Part shown: piece after piece, positions 19,627 through 28,847 of the stretch
Position numbering within the stretch: position 1 is the stretch's first letter
Layout: each line of letters begins with the position of its first letter
Position numbers and translations under genes: made by a program
Assembly: GCF_004137795.1 (NCBI RefSeq)
Contig: NZ_NWTM01000001.1
Coordinates: 1,229,229 to 1,293,228, forward strand
Direction: 5' to 3'
Source of the DNA: Pectobacterium zantedeschiae
GTDB taxonomy: Bacteria; Pseudomonadota; Gammaproteobacteria; Enterobacterales; Enterobacteriaceae
DNA: 64,000 bases
The notes under the pieces: model-generated
Seen by the model: only the letters and a program-made list of their open reading frames with translations
Told to the model about the DNA's origin: nothing
Database searches by the model: none

Positions 19627-19680
19627 TCAATGGGGATGGCGATTTATTTTTACTCAGACACATTTTATAGGAGAAGTACG

Positions 19681-20478
19681 ATGGAGATTACCACACTTCA
19701 AATTGTGCTGATATTTCTCGTCGCATGTGTTTCGGGGATGGGTTCAATTCTCGATGAATTCCAGTTCCACCGTCCACTCGTCGCTTGTACGTTGATTGGC
19801 GCAGTATTAGGTGATTTAAAAACCGGGATCATTATTGGCGGTACGCTGGAAATGATCGCATTAGGCTGGATGAACATCGGTGCGGCAGTCGCACCGGATG
19901 CAGCGCTAGCTTCCATTATCTCAACCATTCTGGTTATTGCAGGTGGTCAGGGGATCGGTGCAGGGATTGCTCTGGCGATCCCGCTCGCGGCGGCCGGACA
20001 AGTATTAACCATTATTGTTCGTACCATCACGGTCGCCTTCCAGCATGCAGCGGACAGCGCGGCAGAGCGAGGTAACCTGACGGCCATCAGTTGGATTCAC
20101 GTCTCCGCCCTGCTGCTTCAGGCGATGCGTATCGCGATTCCTGCGGTTATTGTCGCGGTCTCTGTCGGCACTGACGCCGTTCACGCTCTGCTGAACTCCA
20201 TCCCGGATGTGGTCACCAACGGTCTGAATATCGCCGGTGGGATGATCGTCGTCGTGGGTTACGCGATGGTCATCAACATGATGCGTGCAGGCTATCTGAT
20301 GCCTTTCTTCTACCTTGGCTTCGTTACCGCCGCGTTTACTGAGTTCAACCTGGTGGCTCTGGGCGTAATCGGTATTGTGATGGCGGTGCTGTATATCCAA
20401 CTCAGCCCGAAATATAACAAGGTTCAAGGCCAGTCGGTTGCATCCGGCAATAACGGTCTTGATAACGAACTGGATTAA
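19681..20478 (+). CDS. manY: mannose PTS EIIC permease ManY
   Basis: 265 residues from the ATG at 19681 with SD AGGAGA; the in-frame extension to 19630 lies in the repeat-bearing gap and is not family-like. A polytopic inner membrane protein forming, with ManZ, the mannose-family translocation channel. The diagnostic EIIC motif GGTLEMIALGWMNIGAA (about 57-73) is present. The channel is also used by some bacteriocins and by phage lambda DNA in E. coli. Confidence 0.97.
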   Translation: MEITTLQIVLIFLVACVSGMGSILDEFQFHRPLVACTLIGAVLGDLKTGIIIGGTLEMIALGWMNIGAAVAPDAALASIISTILVIAGGQGIGAGIALAIPLAAAGQVLTIIVRTITVAFQHAADSAAERGNLTAISWIHVSALLLQAMRIAIPAVIVAVSVGTDAVHALLNSIPDVVTNGLNIAGGMIVVVGYAMVINMMRAGYLMPFFYLGFVTAAFTEFNLVALGVIGIVMAVLYIQLSPKYNKVQGQSVASGNNGLDNELD

Positions 20479-20492
20479 CAGGAGTGAGAAAA

Positions 20493-21335
20493 ATGGTCGA
20501 AAATACGAATGTCAAAAAACTCACTGACAGCGACATCCGCGCGGTGTTTATCCGTTCCAACTTATTTCAAGGCTCCTGGAACTTCGAACGTATGCAGGCA
20601 CTCGGCTTCTGTTTTTCTATGGTGCCAGTGATTCGTCGCCTTTATCCTGAAAATTCGGAAGAGCGTAAACAAGCGATCAAGCGCCACCTGGAGTTCTTCA
20701 ATACTCAACCTTTTGTTGCCGCTCCGGTACTCGGCGTAACCATGGCAATGGAAGAGCAACGTGCTAATGGCGCGCCCATTGATGACGCAGCAATAAACGG
20801 TCTGAAGGTCGGGCTGATGGGGCCATTGGCTGGCGTCGGCGACCCGATATTCTGGGGCACCGCCCGTCCGGTATTTGCCGCACTGGGTGCGGGGATTGCC
20901 ATGAGCGGTAGCCTACTGGGGCCAGTCCTTTTCTTTGTCCTGTTTAACCTGGTTCGCCTACTGGTGCGTTACTATGGCGTCGCCTACGGTTACCGTAAAG
21001 GGATCGACATTGTCAGTGATATGGGCGGTGGTTTCCTGCAAAAAATGACCGAAGCGGCGTCAATCCTCGGCTTGTTTGTCATGGGGGCATTGGTTAATAA
21101 ATGGACTCACGTCAACATTCCGATGGTGGTATCGACAGTGACGAACCAGAACGGGGAAACTACGGTAACCACCGTTCAATCTATCCTTGATCAGCTTATG
21201 CCGGGGCTCGTTCCTCTCCTACTGACGTTCGGTTGTATGTGGCTGTTACGGCGCAAGGTGAACGCGCTGTGGCTGATTATGGGCTTCTTTGCCATTGGTA
21301 TCTTCGGATACTGGATCGGCCTGCTGGGCGTGTAA
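20493..21335 (+). CDS. manZ: mannose PTS EIID permease ManZ
   Basis: 280 residues. I choose the ATG at 20493 with AGGAG eight bases upstream rather than the GTG at 20484 that overlaps that SD. EIID partner of ManY in the inner membrane. It shows NLFQGSWNFERMQALGF, GLMGPLAGVGDPIFWGT and FVMGALVNKWTHVNIP, typical of the family, and C-terminal hydrophobic segments. It ends the operon before a terminator. Confidence 0.97.
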   Translation: MVENTNVKKLTDSDIRAVFIRSNLFQGSWNFERMQALGFCFSMVPVIRRLYPENSEERKQAIKRHLEFFNTQPFVAAPVLGVTMAMEEQRANGAPIDDAAINGLKVGLMGPLAGVGDPIFWGTARPVFAALGAGIAMSGSLLGPVLFFVLFNLVRLLVRYYGVAYGYRKGIDIVSDMGGGFLQKMTEAASILGLFVMGALVNKWTHVNIPMVVSTVTNQNGETTVTTVQSILDQLMPGLVPLLLTFGCMWLLRRKVNALWLIMGFFAIGIFGYWIGLLGV

Positions 21336-21343
21336 TACCCAAT

Positions 21344-21371
21344 AGCCGGGCGTAAATCGTCCGGCTTTTTT
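21344..21371 (+). terminator. manXYZ terminator
   Basis: AGCCGG...CCGGCT with an 11-base loop and a run of T residues, just after the manZ stop. Confidence 0.8.
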
Positions 21372-21405
21372 ATTCACTGACACGCAACGGACAAAGGTAA
21401 TACGG

Positions 21406-21864
21406 ATGACGATGACGGATATCGCACTGGTGGTACTGATTGCTTTAGCACTGGCGTATGCCATCTATGACGAGTTCATCATGGATAAACTTAAAGGGAA
21501 AACACAACTGCTCGTTCCTCTAAAGCGGATGAACCGGCTTGACACGCTGATTTTCATCGGTTTAGTCGGTATTCTTATTTATCAGAATGTGATGAATAAT
21601 GGTGCCATCATCACAACCTATTTATTGATTTCTCTGGCCTTCATGGCGTGCTACCTGGCCTATATTCGTCGACCTAAACTGGTTTTTAAATCAACCGGTT
21701 TCTTTTATGCAAATATATTCATTCCTTATACCAGAATTAAGAATATGAATTTATCCGAGGATGGAATATTAGTTATTGACCTTGAGAATCGTCGTTTATT
21801 GATACAGGTAACTCAACTCGATGATTTAGAAAAAATATATAAATTTATGATTGAGAATCAATGA
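21406..21864 (+). CDS. yobD: UPF0266 inner membrane protein YobD
   Basis: 152 residues, the same length as E. coli YobD. Three hydrophobic segments in the first half (about 4-22, 45-62, 68-86) and a soluble C-terminal half with [24 protein letters not shown]. Function unknown. ATG with a modest SD (AAAGG). It is next to manXYZ, as in E. coli, but behind its own terminator boundary. Confidence 0.9.
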   Translation: MTMTDIALVVLIALALAYAIYDEFIMDKLKGKTQLLVPLKRMNRLDTLIFIGLVGILIYQNVMNNGAIITTYLLISLAFMACYLAYIRRPKLVFKSTGFFYANIFIPYTRIKNMNLSEDGILVIDLENRRLLIQVTQLDDLEKIYKFMIENQ

Positions 21865-22070
21865 GGTAATTTTTACATTCAAATTATTCAAAATACCCTC
21901 GAATATAGAAACCATGTTTTGATGGTATTTTAACCCCAATAACATTGACGTTATTTTATACGATCCCTCGCCACCACCAACCAAATGAAAATAATTATCA
22001 ATTGCATTATTAACACCTAAAACTTTTAGTGTTGTTTGCAGCATAAATAATATGGTAAGGTTGCGCCGTC

Positions 22071-22278
22071 ATTGGGGAGTAGCCGATTTCTGATTAGTAA
22101 TTATTCATGTAACTTGTCAGAAATGCTCGTATCAACATACTCGTTCTATATCCATATTATCGGGGTATAAACGTGGTGCGGGCGGCCAAGCGTGATTGGC
22201 AGGCGAGACCATAGACACGTAGCATCGTCGTAGGGTTGGAGATGATCTGCGTGTATATGGTTAATCGTCCAGCCGAGG
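22071..22278 (+). promoter_or_regulatory. yybP-ykoY manganese riboswitch upstream of mntP
   Basis: The leader carries the conserved yybP-ykoY elements: GGGGAGTAGCC (22074-22084), TCAACATACTCG (22132-22143) and, closing the distal side, GGCGAGACC (22202-22210). In E. coli the equivalent element senses Mn2+ and raises mntP expression. The start of mntP is about 80 bases past the aptamer end. Confidence 0.9.
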
Positions 22279-22288
22279 CTATTTTATA

Positions 22289-22861
22289 ATGAACATGTCA
22301 GCAACACTCATCCTAGCATTTGGTATGTCTATGGATGCCTTCGCCGCGTCAATCGGTAAAGGTGCCGTCCTGCATAACCCTCGTTTCCGTGATGCCATTC
22401 GTACAGGCCTCATTTTCGGTGTTATTGAAGCGATTACTCCTCTCATCGGCTGGGCATTTGGTTTCTTTGCCAGCCAATATATTATCAAATGGGATCACTG
22501 GGTTGCGTTTACGCTCTTATTGCTCCTGGGCGGACGTATGGTCGTTGAAGGACTTAAAGGTTCCTCAGACTGCCGCTGCGAACCCGTCAAAAATCATAGT
22601 CTGGCACTGTTAGTCTGCACGGCTATTGCCACCAGCCTGGATGCTATGGCGATTGGCGTTGGTTTGGCTTTCCTTCAGGTCAATATTCTCCACACTGCGA
22701 TGGTTATTGGCTGCGCCACCATGATTATGGTTACGCTTGGGATGATGATCGGCCGCTATATCGGCCCGATTCTCGGTAAAAAAGCAGAGATTATAGGTGG
22801 GGTGGTTCTGATTGGTATCGGCTGTAATATCCTGTACGAACATCTCGGCTACGCCGCCTGA
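22289..22861 (+). CDS. mntP: manganese efflux pump MntP
   Basis: 190 residues with six predicted membrane segments in two repeated halves. Each half has the acidic motif of the family: [16 protein letters not shown] (about 10-25) and [16 protein letters not shown] (about 111-126). It exports Mn2+ across the inner membrane. ATG with SD GAGG. Control by the upstream riboswitch fits this role, and the window also holds the Mn/Fe importer sitABCD. Confidence 0.96.
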   Translation: MNMSATLILAFGMSMDAFAASIGKGAVLHNPRFRDAIRTGLIFGVIEAITPLIGWAFGFFASQYIIKWDHWVAFTLLLLLGGRMVVEGLKGSSDCRCEPVKNHSLALLVCTAIATSLDAMAIGVGLAFLQVNILHTAMVIGCATMIMVTLGMMIGRYIGPILGKKAEIIGGVVLIGIGCNILYEHLGYAA

Positions 22862-22995
22862 TATACCGTCATACTTCACGTTGTTTGTGCGTTGGTTACC
22901 CTTAACGTAGGCCTAGCCCTGAAGGGCCGCAGCAAGCAGCGTTACAATGTCATCGTTGTTCAAAACGCACGCAACTCGAATTATTTAGGGTATAA
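22862..22995. repeat. modular intergenic repeat (copy R3)
   Basis: Starts at the mntP stop with ATACCGTCATACTTCACGTTG and ends with CAACTCGAATTATTTAGGG, the inverted form of the family ends. The middle carries the GGGCCGCAGCAAGCAGCGTT module shared with R1 and the CGTTGTTCAAAAC module shared with R2. Confidence 0.8.
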
Positions 22996-23010
22996 AACAC
23001 ATCTACATCA

Positions 23011-23043
23011 ACGGGCAGCCTGTTATCACGCTGCCCGTTTTTA
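23011..23043 (+). terminator. mntP terminator
   Basis: ACGGGCAGC/GCTGCCCGT with a ten-base loop followed by TTTTT, downstream of the repeat. It ends just before the convergent rlmA. Confidence 0.85.
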
Positions 23044-23053
23044 TTATTCCCTA

Positions 23054-23890
23054 TCACCTACCAGCGTCGCTATCCACACGCTGATGCAGACGGATAATAA
23101 AATCCGTTTCACAACTAAACTGCGTAGTTGCCTGCAATCGTTCGCTGACGTCAGGTGTTGCCCGCCAGGCGAAAGGCGTCATTTGCAAGAGCGCAGCAGC
23201 CTCACTCCCGGATAACTGCATGGTATACGCGAGCGTGTGTAGGTCCATAACCTGGAAACCCGTGAGCACTTCATCTTTGCTTGGGTGCAATGACACCTCA
23301 TCGTAGACTTCCGACTTCAACTGATAAAGATGTCGTGGACCCGGAGATACCGTCACCACCCAGCCGCCAATCTTAATAGTACGCTGCAACTCCGCGTCAT
23401 TACATGGCGCATAAATTTTCACGACAGCATCAAGGGATTGGTCCTGAAAAGGCAATCGCTGACTGGAAGCAACACAGAATTCAACGTTGTCATACCGCTT
23501 CGCCGCACGTTGAATAGCGGCTTTGGAAACATCCAATCCGTATATCGTCATCGCCCTGCGCGATGTAAGGCGATGTGCAAACTCTGCGGTGTAATACCCT
23601 TCCCCACAGCCAATATCCAGCAACGCAGTGGCGTTATCCGCTACAATATTATCAATATGTTGTGCGATAACATCGCGTAGCGGTTGATAATGCCCGGCCT
23701 CCAAAAAGCTTCGCCGTGCTTGCATCATTTCCGCACTATCGCCGGGTTGTTTCGAACGCTTAAACTGTACCGGCAACAGGTTGACATACCCTTCCTTCGC
23801 ACAGTCAAAACTATGTTTACCACACGTCCATTGCCGCGGGTGTCGCTCCAGAGGTAACTGGCATAGCGGACACTGATAACTCATCGGCAC
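23054..23890 (-). CDS. rlmA: 23S rRNA (guanine(745)-N(1))-methyltransferase RlmA
   Basis: 278 residues. It methylates G745 in helix 35 of 23S rRNA using SAM. The N-terminal zinc ribbon has CPLC (about 7-10) and Cys/His near 23-26. The SAM site [17 protein letters not shown] is near 90-106, and KIYAPC is near 163. ATG start. It is near cspC in the same orientation, as in E. coli. Confidence 0.95.
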   Translation of the reverse strand: MPMSYQCPLCQLPLERHPRQWTCGKHSFDCAKEGYVNLLPVQFKRSKQPGDSAEMMQARRSFLEAGHYQPLRDVIAQHIDNIVADNATALLDIGCGEGYYTAEFAHRLTSRRAMTIYGLDVSKAAIQRAAKRYDNVEFCVASSQRLPFQDQSLDAVVKIYAPCNDAELQRTIKIGGWVVTVSPGPRHLYQLKSEVYDEVSLHPSKDEVLTGFQVMDLHTLAYTMQLSGSEAAALLQMTPFAWRATPDVSERLQATTQFSCETDFIIRLHQRVDSDAGR

Positions 23891-23969
23891 ATTTTCCTCA
23901 TTAAAAACGTCTTCATTGCATTACGAGTGTAGATAAAAGCATCACGGGTGCAGATAAAACGCAGACAAC

Positions 23970-23994
23970 AAAAAACCCGCACCATGGCGGGTTT
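23970..23994 (-). terminator. cspC terminator
   Basis: On the minus strand, AACCCGCCATGGTGCGGGTT followed by TTTTTG, 20 bases after the cspC stop. Confidence 0.85.
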
Positions 23995-24012
23995 TGCAAC
24001 AGAGCTGTAAAA

Positions 24013-24222
24013 TTACAGCGCAGTGACGTTTACTGCAGAAGGACCTTTCTGGCCATCCTGAATTTCGAATTCTACGTTCTGGCCTTCAGCCAGAGTTTTG
24101 AAGCCATTGCCTTGAATTGCAGAGAAGTGTACGAATACATCTTTGCTGCCGTCAGCAGGAGTGATGAAACCAAAGCCTTTAGACTCGTTGAACCACTTAA
24201 CCTGACCTTTAATCTTTGCCAT
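24013..24222 (-). CDS. cspC: cold shock-like protein CspC
   Basis: 69 residues, nearly identical to E. coli CspC. A single cold-shock domain with RNP1 KGFGFI (about 15-20) and RNP2 VFVHF (about 29-33). An RNA chaperone that stabilises stress mRNAs and is expressed at normal temperature. ATG with SD AAGGA. It is preceded by yobF with a 41-base gap, the conserved yobF-cspC operon. Confidence 0.97.
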   Translation of the reverse strand: MAKIKGQVKWFNESKGFGFITPADGSKDVFVHFSAIQGNGFKTLAEGQNVEFEIQDGQKGPSAVNVTAL

Positions 24223-24263
24223 TTCAAATATTTCCTTTAATTGTTTAAACCGCCAAAAAGGCG

Positions 24264-24380
24264 TTATACAGACAAACCAAAGTCGTTACTGCTTGAGGCA
24301 CTAAGATAAAGATCGGCAGAGAAGCAACATGCAACGCTAAAGGTTGTACTTAAGTCTTCTTTACTGAAAATGCCATTCAT
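24264..24380 (-). CDS. yobF: small protein YobF (38 residues)
   Basis: A 38-residue frame on the minus strand, ATG at 24380, TAA at 24264-24266. It begins [11 protein letters not shown] and continues with [14 protein letters not shown]. coli YobF begins MCGIFSKEVLS with FSAEPYIGASCSN, so positions and spacing agree. YobF is a short stress-induced protein of unknown function encoded just ahead of cspC, and here it lies in exactly that place. SD is moderate (GAGG, somewhat distant). Confidence 0.82.
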   Translation of the reverse strand: MNGIFSKEDLSTTFSVACCFSADLYLSASSSNDFGLSV

Positions 24381-24583
24381 ATACAGAACTGTACCTCGTT
24401 TTACCCAGAAGCGTTATTACACACTCTGAATACGATGGCAAGGCCTTTTTTATCAGTCGTGGACGTGCCGCACAAATTCACATCGTCACTGATTCATTAA
24501 TACACGATAATGCAGCCTACACCTATATTCACAAGCGCCTTCCGACACTGGGCAATAAACGGATGGCGGATCCTATTGTGTAA
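24366..24583 (+). other. 72-codon open frame without a start codon
   Basis: On the plus strand the frame is open from codon 24366 to a TAA at 24581-24583 and reads like protein (for example DGKAFFISRGRAAQIHIVTD and YTYIHKRLPTLG), but has no ATG, GTG or TTG before the late Met near the end. It may be a gene remnant or chance. It overlaps the yobF 5' end on the other strand. Confidence 0.2.
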
Positions 24584-24822
24584 AAAAATACGCGATAATT
24601 GTCGCAATTCAAGCAAAAATACCGATGCAATCATAACAAAAAGCTATAATTGATGCTCATATATGAAGAGATATTGACCATTAACGAAAAGCGTGCCCGA
24701 AATCGGTCACGCTTATATCAATGTTTAAAATAGATTGTCATTTTTATGCTATCTATATCTTTTGCATTAATACATTACATAATAGAAATTATTTATGACC
24801 TAACCTTTCATTACACTGGGAA

Positions 24823-24918
24823 TTAACTTGTTTGAACCAGTAGAACTAACAGTGCCACCAAAAAAGTCAATAAGACCAAACTTGCCAACTTCCAACGTCG
24901 TTCTGATTTTGTGCTCAT
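24823..24918 (-). CDS. putative 31-residue single-span membrane protein
   Basis: ATG at 24918, TAA at 24823-24825, with AAGGA upstream. A basic N-terminus (MSTKSERRWK) is followed by one hydrophobic segment (LASLVLLTFLVALLVLLV) and a short QTS tail, so it is a plausible N-in single-span protein. In E. coli the neighbourhood upstream of yobF-cspC holds the small membrane-protein genes yebO and mgrB. This peptide lacks the periplasmic cysteines of MgrB, and true yebO is at 59 kb. I do not recognise the family. Confidence 0.5.
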   Translation of the reverse strand: MSTKSERRWKLASLVLLTFLVALLVLLVQTS

Positions 24919-25264
24919 ATCACTCACAATCCTTTTGTATAAAATAGAGACATCTCTCACATTCTTTATGGTTTATCGGCAGCCGTCACAATTTTTTTAA
25001 GGTTACATCAGATTTTTCCCGTTTTTTGGCGTAAATTTCACCATGTGTATAGCTATGTATAGTTGCGCGACAGTTCAACACCGTTACCGTTAGACTTTCG
25101 TTGTAACCTTAAGTACGATTCATTAAATTAAAGCAACATTTCTGTTACCAAAGGGAGCATGATGCGTTCCTTACCTGCGCAAGCGCGTGCTACGGGCCTG
25201 CGAACAGTGATTCCTTGTGTCATGAGACACCCTCCAATATTAACCCCTCGCCCTTCTCTGCCTC

Positions 25265-25294
25265 TTGACTTAAATGATATTGATAATTATTCTC
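25265..25294 (+). promoter_or_regulatory. sitABCD promoter overlapped by a Fur box
   Basis: TTGACT (25265-25270) and TATTCT (25288-25293) are spaced by 17 bases. The 19 bases from 25276 to 25294 (GATATTGATAATTATTCTC) match the Fur consensus at 16 of 19 positions and cover the -10 region, so iron-loaded Fur would block polymerase. sitA starts about 35 bases downstream. Confidence 0.85.
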
Positions 25295-25328
25295 AAGTAA
25301 CACTTTCACGGTTTGTAAGGATATCCGC

Positions 25329-26243
25329 ATGATTGGTTTTCACGCCCGTTTGCCTACCCTGTTCCGTCGTCTTGCGCTGCCGTGCGCCTTACTGCTTTTA
25401 GCCAGTACACCCGCTCACGCGGCTGAAAAGCTTAAAGTCATCACTACCTTTACCATTATTCAAGATATCGCACAGAATATTGCAGGCGATGCAGCAACGG
25501 TCGAGTCCATCACTAAACCGGGCGCAGAGATTCATGACTATCAACCGACACCGCGTGATATTGTGAAGACGCAGTCTGCACAGCTGGTGCTGTGGAACGG
25601 TATGAATCTCGAACGCTGGTTTACGCGCTTTTTCGAGAACGTGAAAAATGTACCCGCTGTCGTGGTAACGGAAGGCATCACACCGCTTCCTATCCGTGAA
25701 GGTGCCTATAATGGCAACCCGAACCCGCATGCATGGATGTCCCCCTCCAATGCATTAATTTATATCGAAAATATTCGTAAAGGTCTGGTTCAAGCCGATC
25801 CCACCAATGCAGAGACGTACAACCGTAATGCGAAAGCCTATGCGGAAAAAATTAAGGCTCTCGACGCACCACTGCGTCAACGTCTCGCCCGCATCCCAGA
25901 ACAGCAGCGTTGGTTAGTCACCAGTGAAGGCGCATTTAGCTATCTGGCGAAAGATTATCAATTCAACGAAGTTTACCTCTGGCCAATTAATGCCGATGAG
26001 CAAGGTTCGCCGCAACAGGTTCGCCGGGTGATCGATACCGTACGTGAAAAGGCAATCCCTGTGGTATTCAGTGAGAGCACTATTTCCGATAAACCAGCAA
26101 AACAGGTCAGTAAAGAGACGGGGGCGAAATATGGTGGCGTGCTGTATGTTGATTCGCTTTCTACAGAAAAAGGCCCCGTGCCGACCTATATTGATCTGTT
26201 ACAAGTGACGGTGGAAACCATCGCTAAAGGATTTAATCAATGA
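25329..26243 (+). CDS. sitA: Mn/Fe ABC transporter periplasmic binding protein SitA (YfeA-like)
   Basis: 304 residues. The signal peptide ends near AHAA (about residue 31). A cluster A-I metal-binding receptor of the SitA/YfeA family. Likely ligands are visible: His in IHDYQPTP (about 74), His in NPHAWMSP (about 134), Glu in TSEGAFSYL (about 200) and Asp in [14 protein letters not shown] (about 275). It delivers Mn2+ and Fe2+ to SitCD. The stop overlaps the sitB start by four bases. Control is by the Fur promoter just upstream. Confidence 0.94.
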   Translation: MIGFHARLPTLFRRLALPCALLLLASTPAHAAEKLKVITTFTIIQDIAQNIAGDAATVESITKPGAEIHDYQPTPRDIVKTQSAQLVLWNGMNLERWFTRFFENVKNVPAVVVTEGITPLPIREGAYNGNPNPHAWMSPSNALIYIENIRKGLVQADPTNAETYNRNAKAYAEKIKALDAPLRQRLARIPEQQRWLVTSEGAFSYLAKDYQFNEVYLWPINADEQGSPQQVRRVIDTVREKAIPVVFSESTISDKPAKQVSKETGAKYGGVLYVDSLSTEKGPVPTYIDLLQVTVETIAKGFNQ

Positions 26244-27130
26244 GCAGTGATCGAGCAGTACAGTCATTAGAAGTCAATGATGTTTCGGTTACTTACAGCA
26301 ACGGGCATCAGGCCATTCGTCACGCCTCATTTTCTCTGACTGGCGGTACGATTTGCGCCTTGGTTGGCGTAAACGGCAGCGGAAAATCAACGTTGTTCAA
26401 AAGCATCATGGGGTTGGTTAAACCAACTTTAGGGCAGGTACTGCTCAATCAGCAACCGATCTATCAGGCTCTGAAACAGAATCTGGTTGCCTATGTCCCC
26501 CAAACAGAAGACGTAGACTGGAATTTCCCCGTTCTGGTTTCCGACGTCGTCATGATGGGACGCTACGGGAGGATGAACTTCCTACGCATCCCCAGTAAAC
26601 AAGATCGCGCGATTGTGGCGGAATCGCTGGAGCGTGTTGGCCTTTCGACGCTACAACATCGTCAGATCGGTGAACTGTCCGGCGGTCAGAAAAAGCGCGT
26701 TTTTCTGGCACGAGCGCTGGCTCAACAGGGCAGCGTTTTACTGCTGGATGAGCCTTTTACTGGCGTAGACGTCAAAACAGAGAATGCCATTATCGATTTG
26801 CTTCGCACCTTGCGCGATGAAGGGCATTTGATTCTGGTCGCAACGCATAACCTCGGAAGCGTGCCTGAATTTTGTGACAACGTAATTTTGGTCAATCGCA
26901 CTGTTTTAGCCGCGGGACCGACGCACAGCACCTTTACCCAAAGCAATTTGGAGAAGACGTTCGGTGGCGTTCTGCGACACATCAATCTCGGGGGCTCTCA
27001 TCTTCACGATGATGACGATGTTCGCTCGGTGACGGTGTTGACAGATGATGAACGTCCAGCCGTGTTCTATGGTTCGACCAAGAGCGATCCTCCAGCGTCA
27101 CGCGTGATACCGGAGGAGAAACAGCCCTGA
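26240..27130 (+). CDS. sitB: Mn/Fe ABC transporter ATPase SitB
   Basis: 296 residues. ABC ATPase with Walker [10 protein letters not shown] (about 44-52), signature LSGGQKKR (about 145-152), Walker [13 protein letters not shown] (about 164-176) and the H-loop His in ATHNLG. The acidic and Pro-rich tail (about 248-296, with HLHDDDDV) lies past the core domain and is variable in the family. It powers the SitC/SitD channel. Four-base overlap with sitA and one-base overlap with sitC. Confidence 0.94.
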   Translation: MSSDRAVQSLEVNDVSVTYSNGHQAIRHASFSLTGGTICALVGVNGSGKSTLFKSIMGLVKPTLGQVLLNQQPIYQALKQNLVAYVPQTEDVDWNFPVLVSDVVMMGRYGRMNFLRIPSKQDRAIVAESLERVGLSTLQHRQIGELSGGQKKRVFLARALAQQGSVLLLDEPFTGVDVKTENAIIDLLRTLRDEGHLILVATHNLGSVPEFCDNVILVNRTVLAAGPTHSTFTQSNLEKTFGGVLRHINLGGSHLHDDDDVRSVTVLTDDERPAVFYGSTKSDPPASRVIPEEKQP

Positions 27131-27993
27131 TGATCGATATCCTGTTGCAGCCGTTCAGCTATAACTACATGGTCAAAGCAATCTGGGTCAGTGCGATAGT
27201 TGGCGGCGTGTGCGCCTTTCTTTCTGCCTACCTGATGTTGAAGGGGTGGTCGCTGATGGGAGATGCACTCTCCCACTCGGTCGTACCCGGCGTTGCAGGG
27301 GCCTATGCATTGGGCCTGCCCTACGCGGCTGGTGCGTTCTTTACCGGTATGCTCGCTGCTTTGGCAATGACCTTAATTCGTCACATTACTCGATTACGCG
27401 AAGATGCGATTATCGGCTTTATTTTCTCAACGTTTTTCGCTGTCGGTCTACTGATTATTTCGCTCAATCCGACCTCGGTTAACGTGCAGTCCATCATTTT
27501 TGGCAATATTTTAGGTATCGCCGACGAAGATGTCCTTCAGGTTGAAATCATTATCGGCGTGACATTCGTGATTCTCTGTCTGCTGTGGAAGGATCTGCTG
27601 GCCGTGTTCTTTGATGAGAACCACGCTCGTTCGATTGGCCTTTCCCCGCTGAAGCTGAAAATTCTGTTCTTTACGTTGTTGAGTGCCTGTACTGTCGCGG
27701 CGCTGCAAACCGTCGGAGCAATTTTGGTAATAGCGATGGTGATTACGCCGGGTGCCACGGCATACCTACTTACCGATCGCTTTGGTCGTTTGATTGTTAT
27801 TTCTATTGCACTCGGCGCAATGACTAGCGCGGTCGGGGCCTATTTGAGCTTCTTCCTTGATGGTGCAACTGGCGGTGTGATTGTCACATTGCAAACCATC
27901 GTCTTCCTGTTGGCATTTGTCTTTGCGCCCAAACATGGATTACTAGCATCGCGCCGCCTGCGGTTACGCGATCAATCAGGAGATGCATTATGA
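27130..27993 (+). CDS. sitC: Mn/Fe ABC transporter permease SitC
   Basis: 287 residues of the ABC-3 permease family, with about eight hydrophobic segments. Typical motifs are LMLKGWSLMGDALSHSVVPGVAGAY (about 36-60) and VGAILVIAMVITPGATAYLL (about 196-215). It shares its first base with the sitB stop and overlaps sitD by four bases, showing one transcript. It partners SitD in the inner membrane. Confidence 0.94.
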   Translation: MIDILLQPFSYNYMVKAIWVSAIVGGVCAFLSAYLMLKGWSLMGDALSHSVVPGVAGAYALGLPYAAGAFFTGMLAALAMTLIRHITRLREDAIIGFIFSTFFAVGLLIISLNPTSVNVQSIIFGNILGIADEDVLQVEIIIGVTFVILCLLWKDLLAVFFDENHARSIGLSPLKLKILFFTLLSACTVAALQTVGAILVIAMVITPGATAYLLTDRFGRLIVISIALGAMTSAVGAYLSFFLDGATGGVIVTLQTIVFLLAFVFAPKHGLLASRRLRLRDQSGDAL

Positions 27994-28847
27994 CGCTCAT
28001 TAGCTGGCTAATTGATCCTCTGTCTTATCCATTCATGCAGCGTGCGCTACTGGCCGCCGTAGTAACAGGTACGGTTTGTGCGGTGCTCTCATGCTATCTA
28101 GTGCTGAAAGGCTGGTCGCTGATGGGCGATGCCATTTCTCATGCCGTATTGCCCGGTATCGTTGTCGCGTTCTTACTGGGGATCCCATTGGTAATCGGGG
28201 CTTTCGTTTCCGGTATTTTTTGCGCGGTAGCGACGGGGTACGTGAAAGAGCACAGCAGAGTCAAAGAAGATACCGTAATGGGGATCATCTTTTCCGGCAT
28301 GTTTGCGCTGGGTCTCGTCATGTTTGCACGCATCGACACCGATCAGCATCTAAACCATATTCTGTTTGGTAACGTGCTGGGCATCACTCAGCAAGAGCTG
28401 ACGCAAATATTGCTGATTGCTGGCGTGACGCTTGCCATTATCTTGTTAAAGCGTCGAGACTTCATGCTGTACTGCTTCGATCCCAATCATGCTCGCGTCA
28501 TTGGCCTGCCCGTTAAGTTGCTGCACTACGGATTGCTAAGCCTACTGGCAATGACCATCGTCGCCTCTTTACAGGCCGTCGGCGTTATTTTAGTGATCGC
28601 GATGTTGATTGCGCCGGGTATTATTGCCTTCATGGTCTGCAAACGTTTCGAGCGCATGGTCCTTGTCGCCACACTGGTTTCCGTCACTTCCTGTATTGCA
28701 GGCACCATGATCAGTTTCTATATCGATGGCGCAACCGGCCCATGTATTGTCATCGTTCAGGCGCTGTTCTTCACGCTGGCGTTGATTTACCACCAGCTTA
28801 AACAGCGTCGTCAGGCAGCCTCTCAAATAATCACCGACGCGCTGTAA
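27990..28847 (+). CDS. sitD: Mn/Fe ABC transporter permease SitD
   Basis: 285 residues, a paralogue of SitC: LVLKGWSLMGDAISHAVLPGIV (about 36-57) and VGVILVIAMLIAPGIIAFMV (about 191-210). About eight membrane segments. Last gene of the four-gene operon. A long inverted repeat, ATGACGTAACCG/CGGTTACGTCAT (about 28871-28908), follows without a T-run. Confidence 0.94.
   Translation: MTLISWLIDPLSYPFMQRALLAAVVTGTVCAVLSCYLVLKGWSLMGDAISHAVLPGIVVAFLLGIPLVIGAFVSGIFCAVATGYVKEHSRVKEDTVMGIIFSGMFALGLVMFARIDTDQHLNHILFGNVLGITQQELTQILLIAGVTLAIILLKRRDFMLYCFDPNHARVIGLPVKLLHYGLLSLLAMTIVASLQAVGVILVIAMLIAPGIIAFMVCKRFERMVLVATLVSVTSCIAGTMISFYIDGATGPCIVIVQALFFTLALIYHQLKQRRQAASQIITDAL

Noticed and set aside
25159-25332. 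57-codon frame with AAGGGAG ahead, overlapping the sitA start by ATGA
   Set aside because: The sitA promoter and Fur box lie inside it, so sitA mRNA would not carry its start; composition is Pro/Arg-rich without family resemblance.
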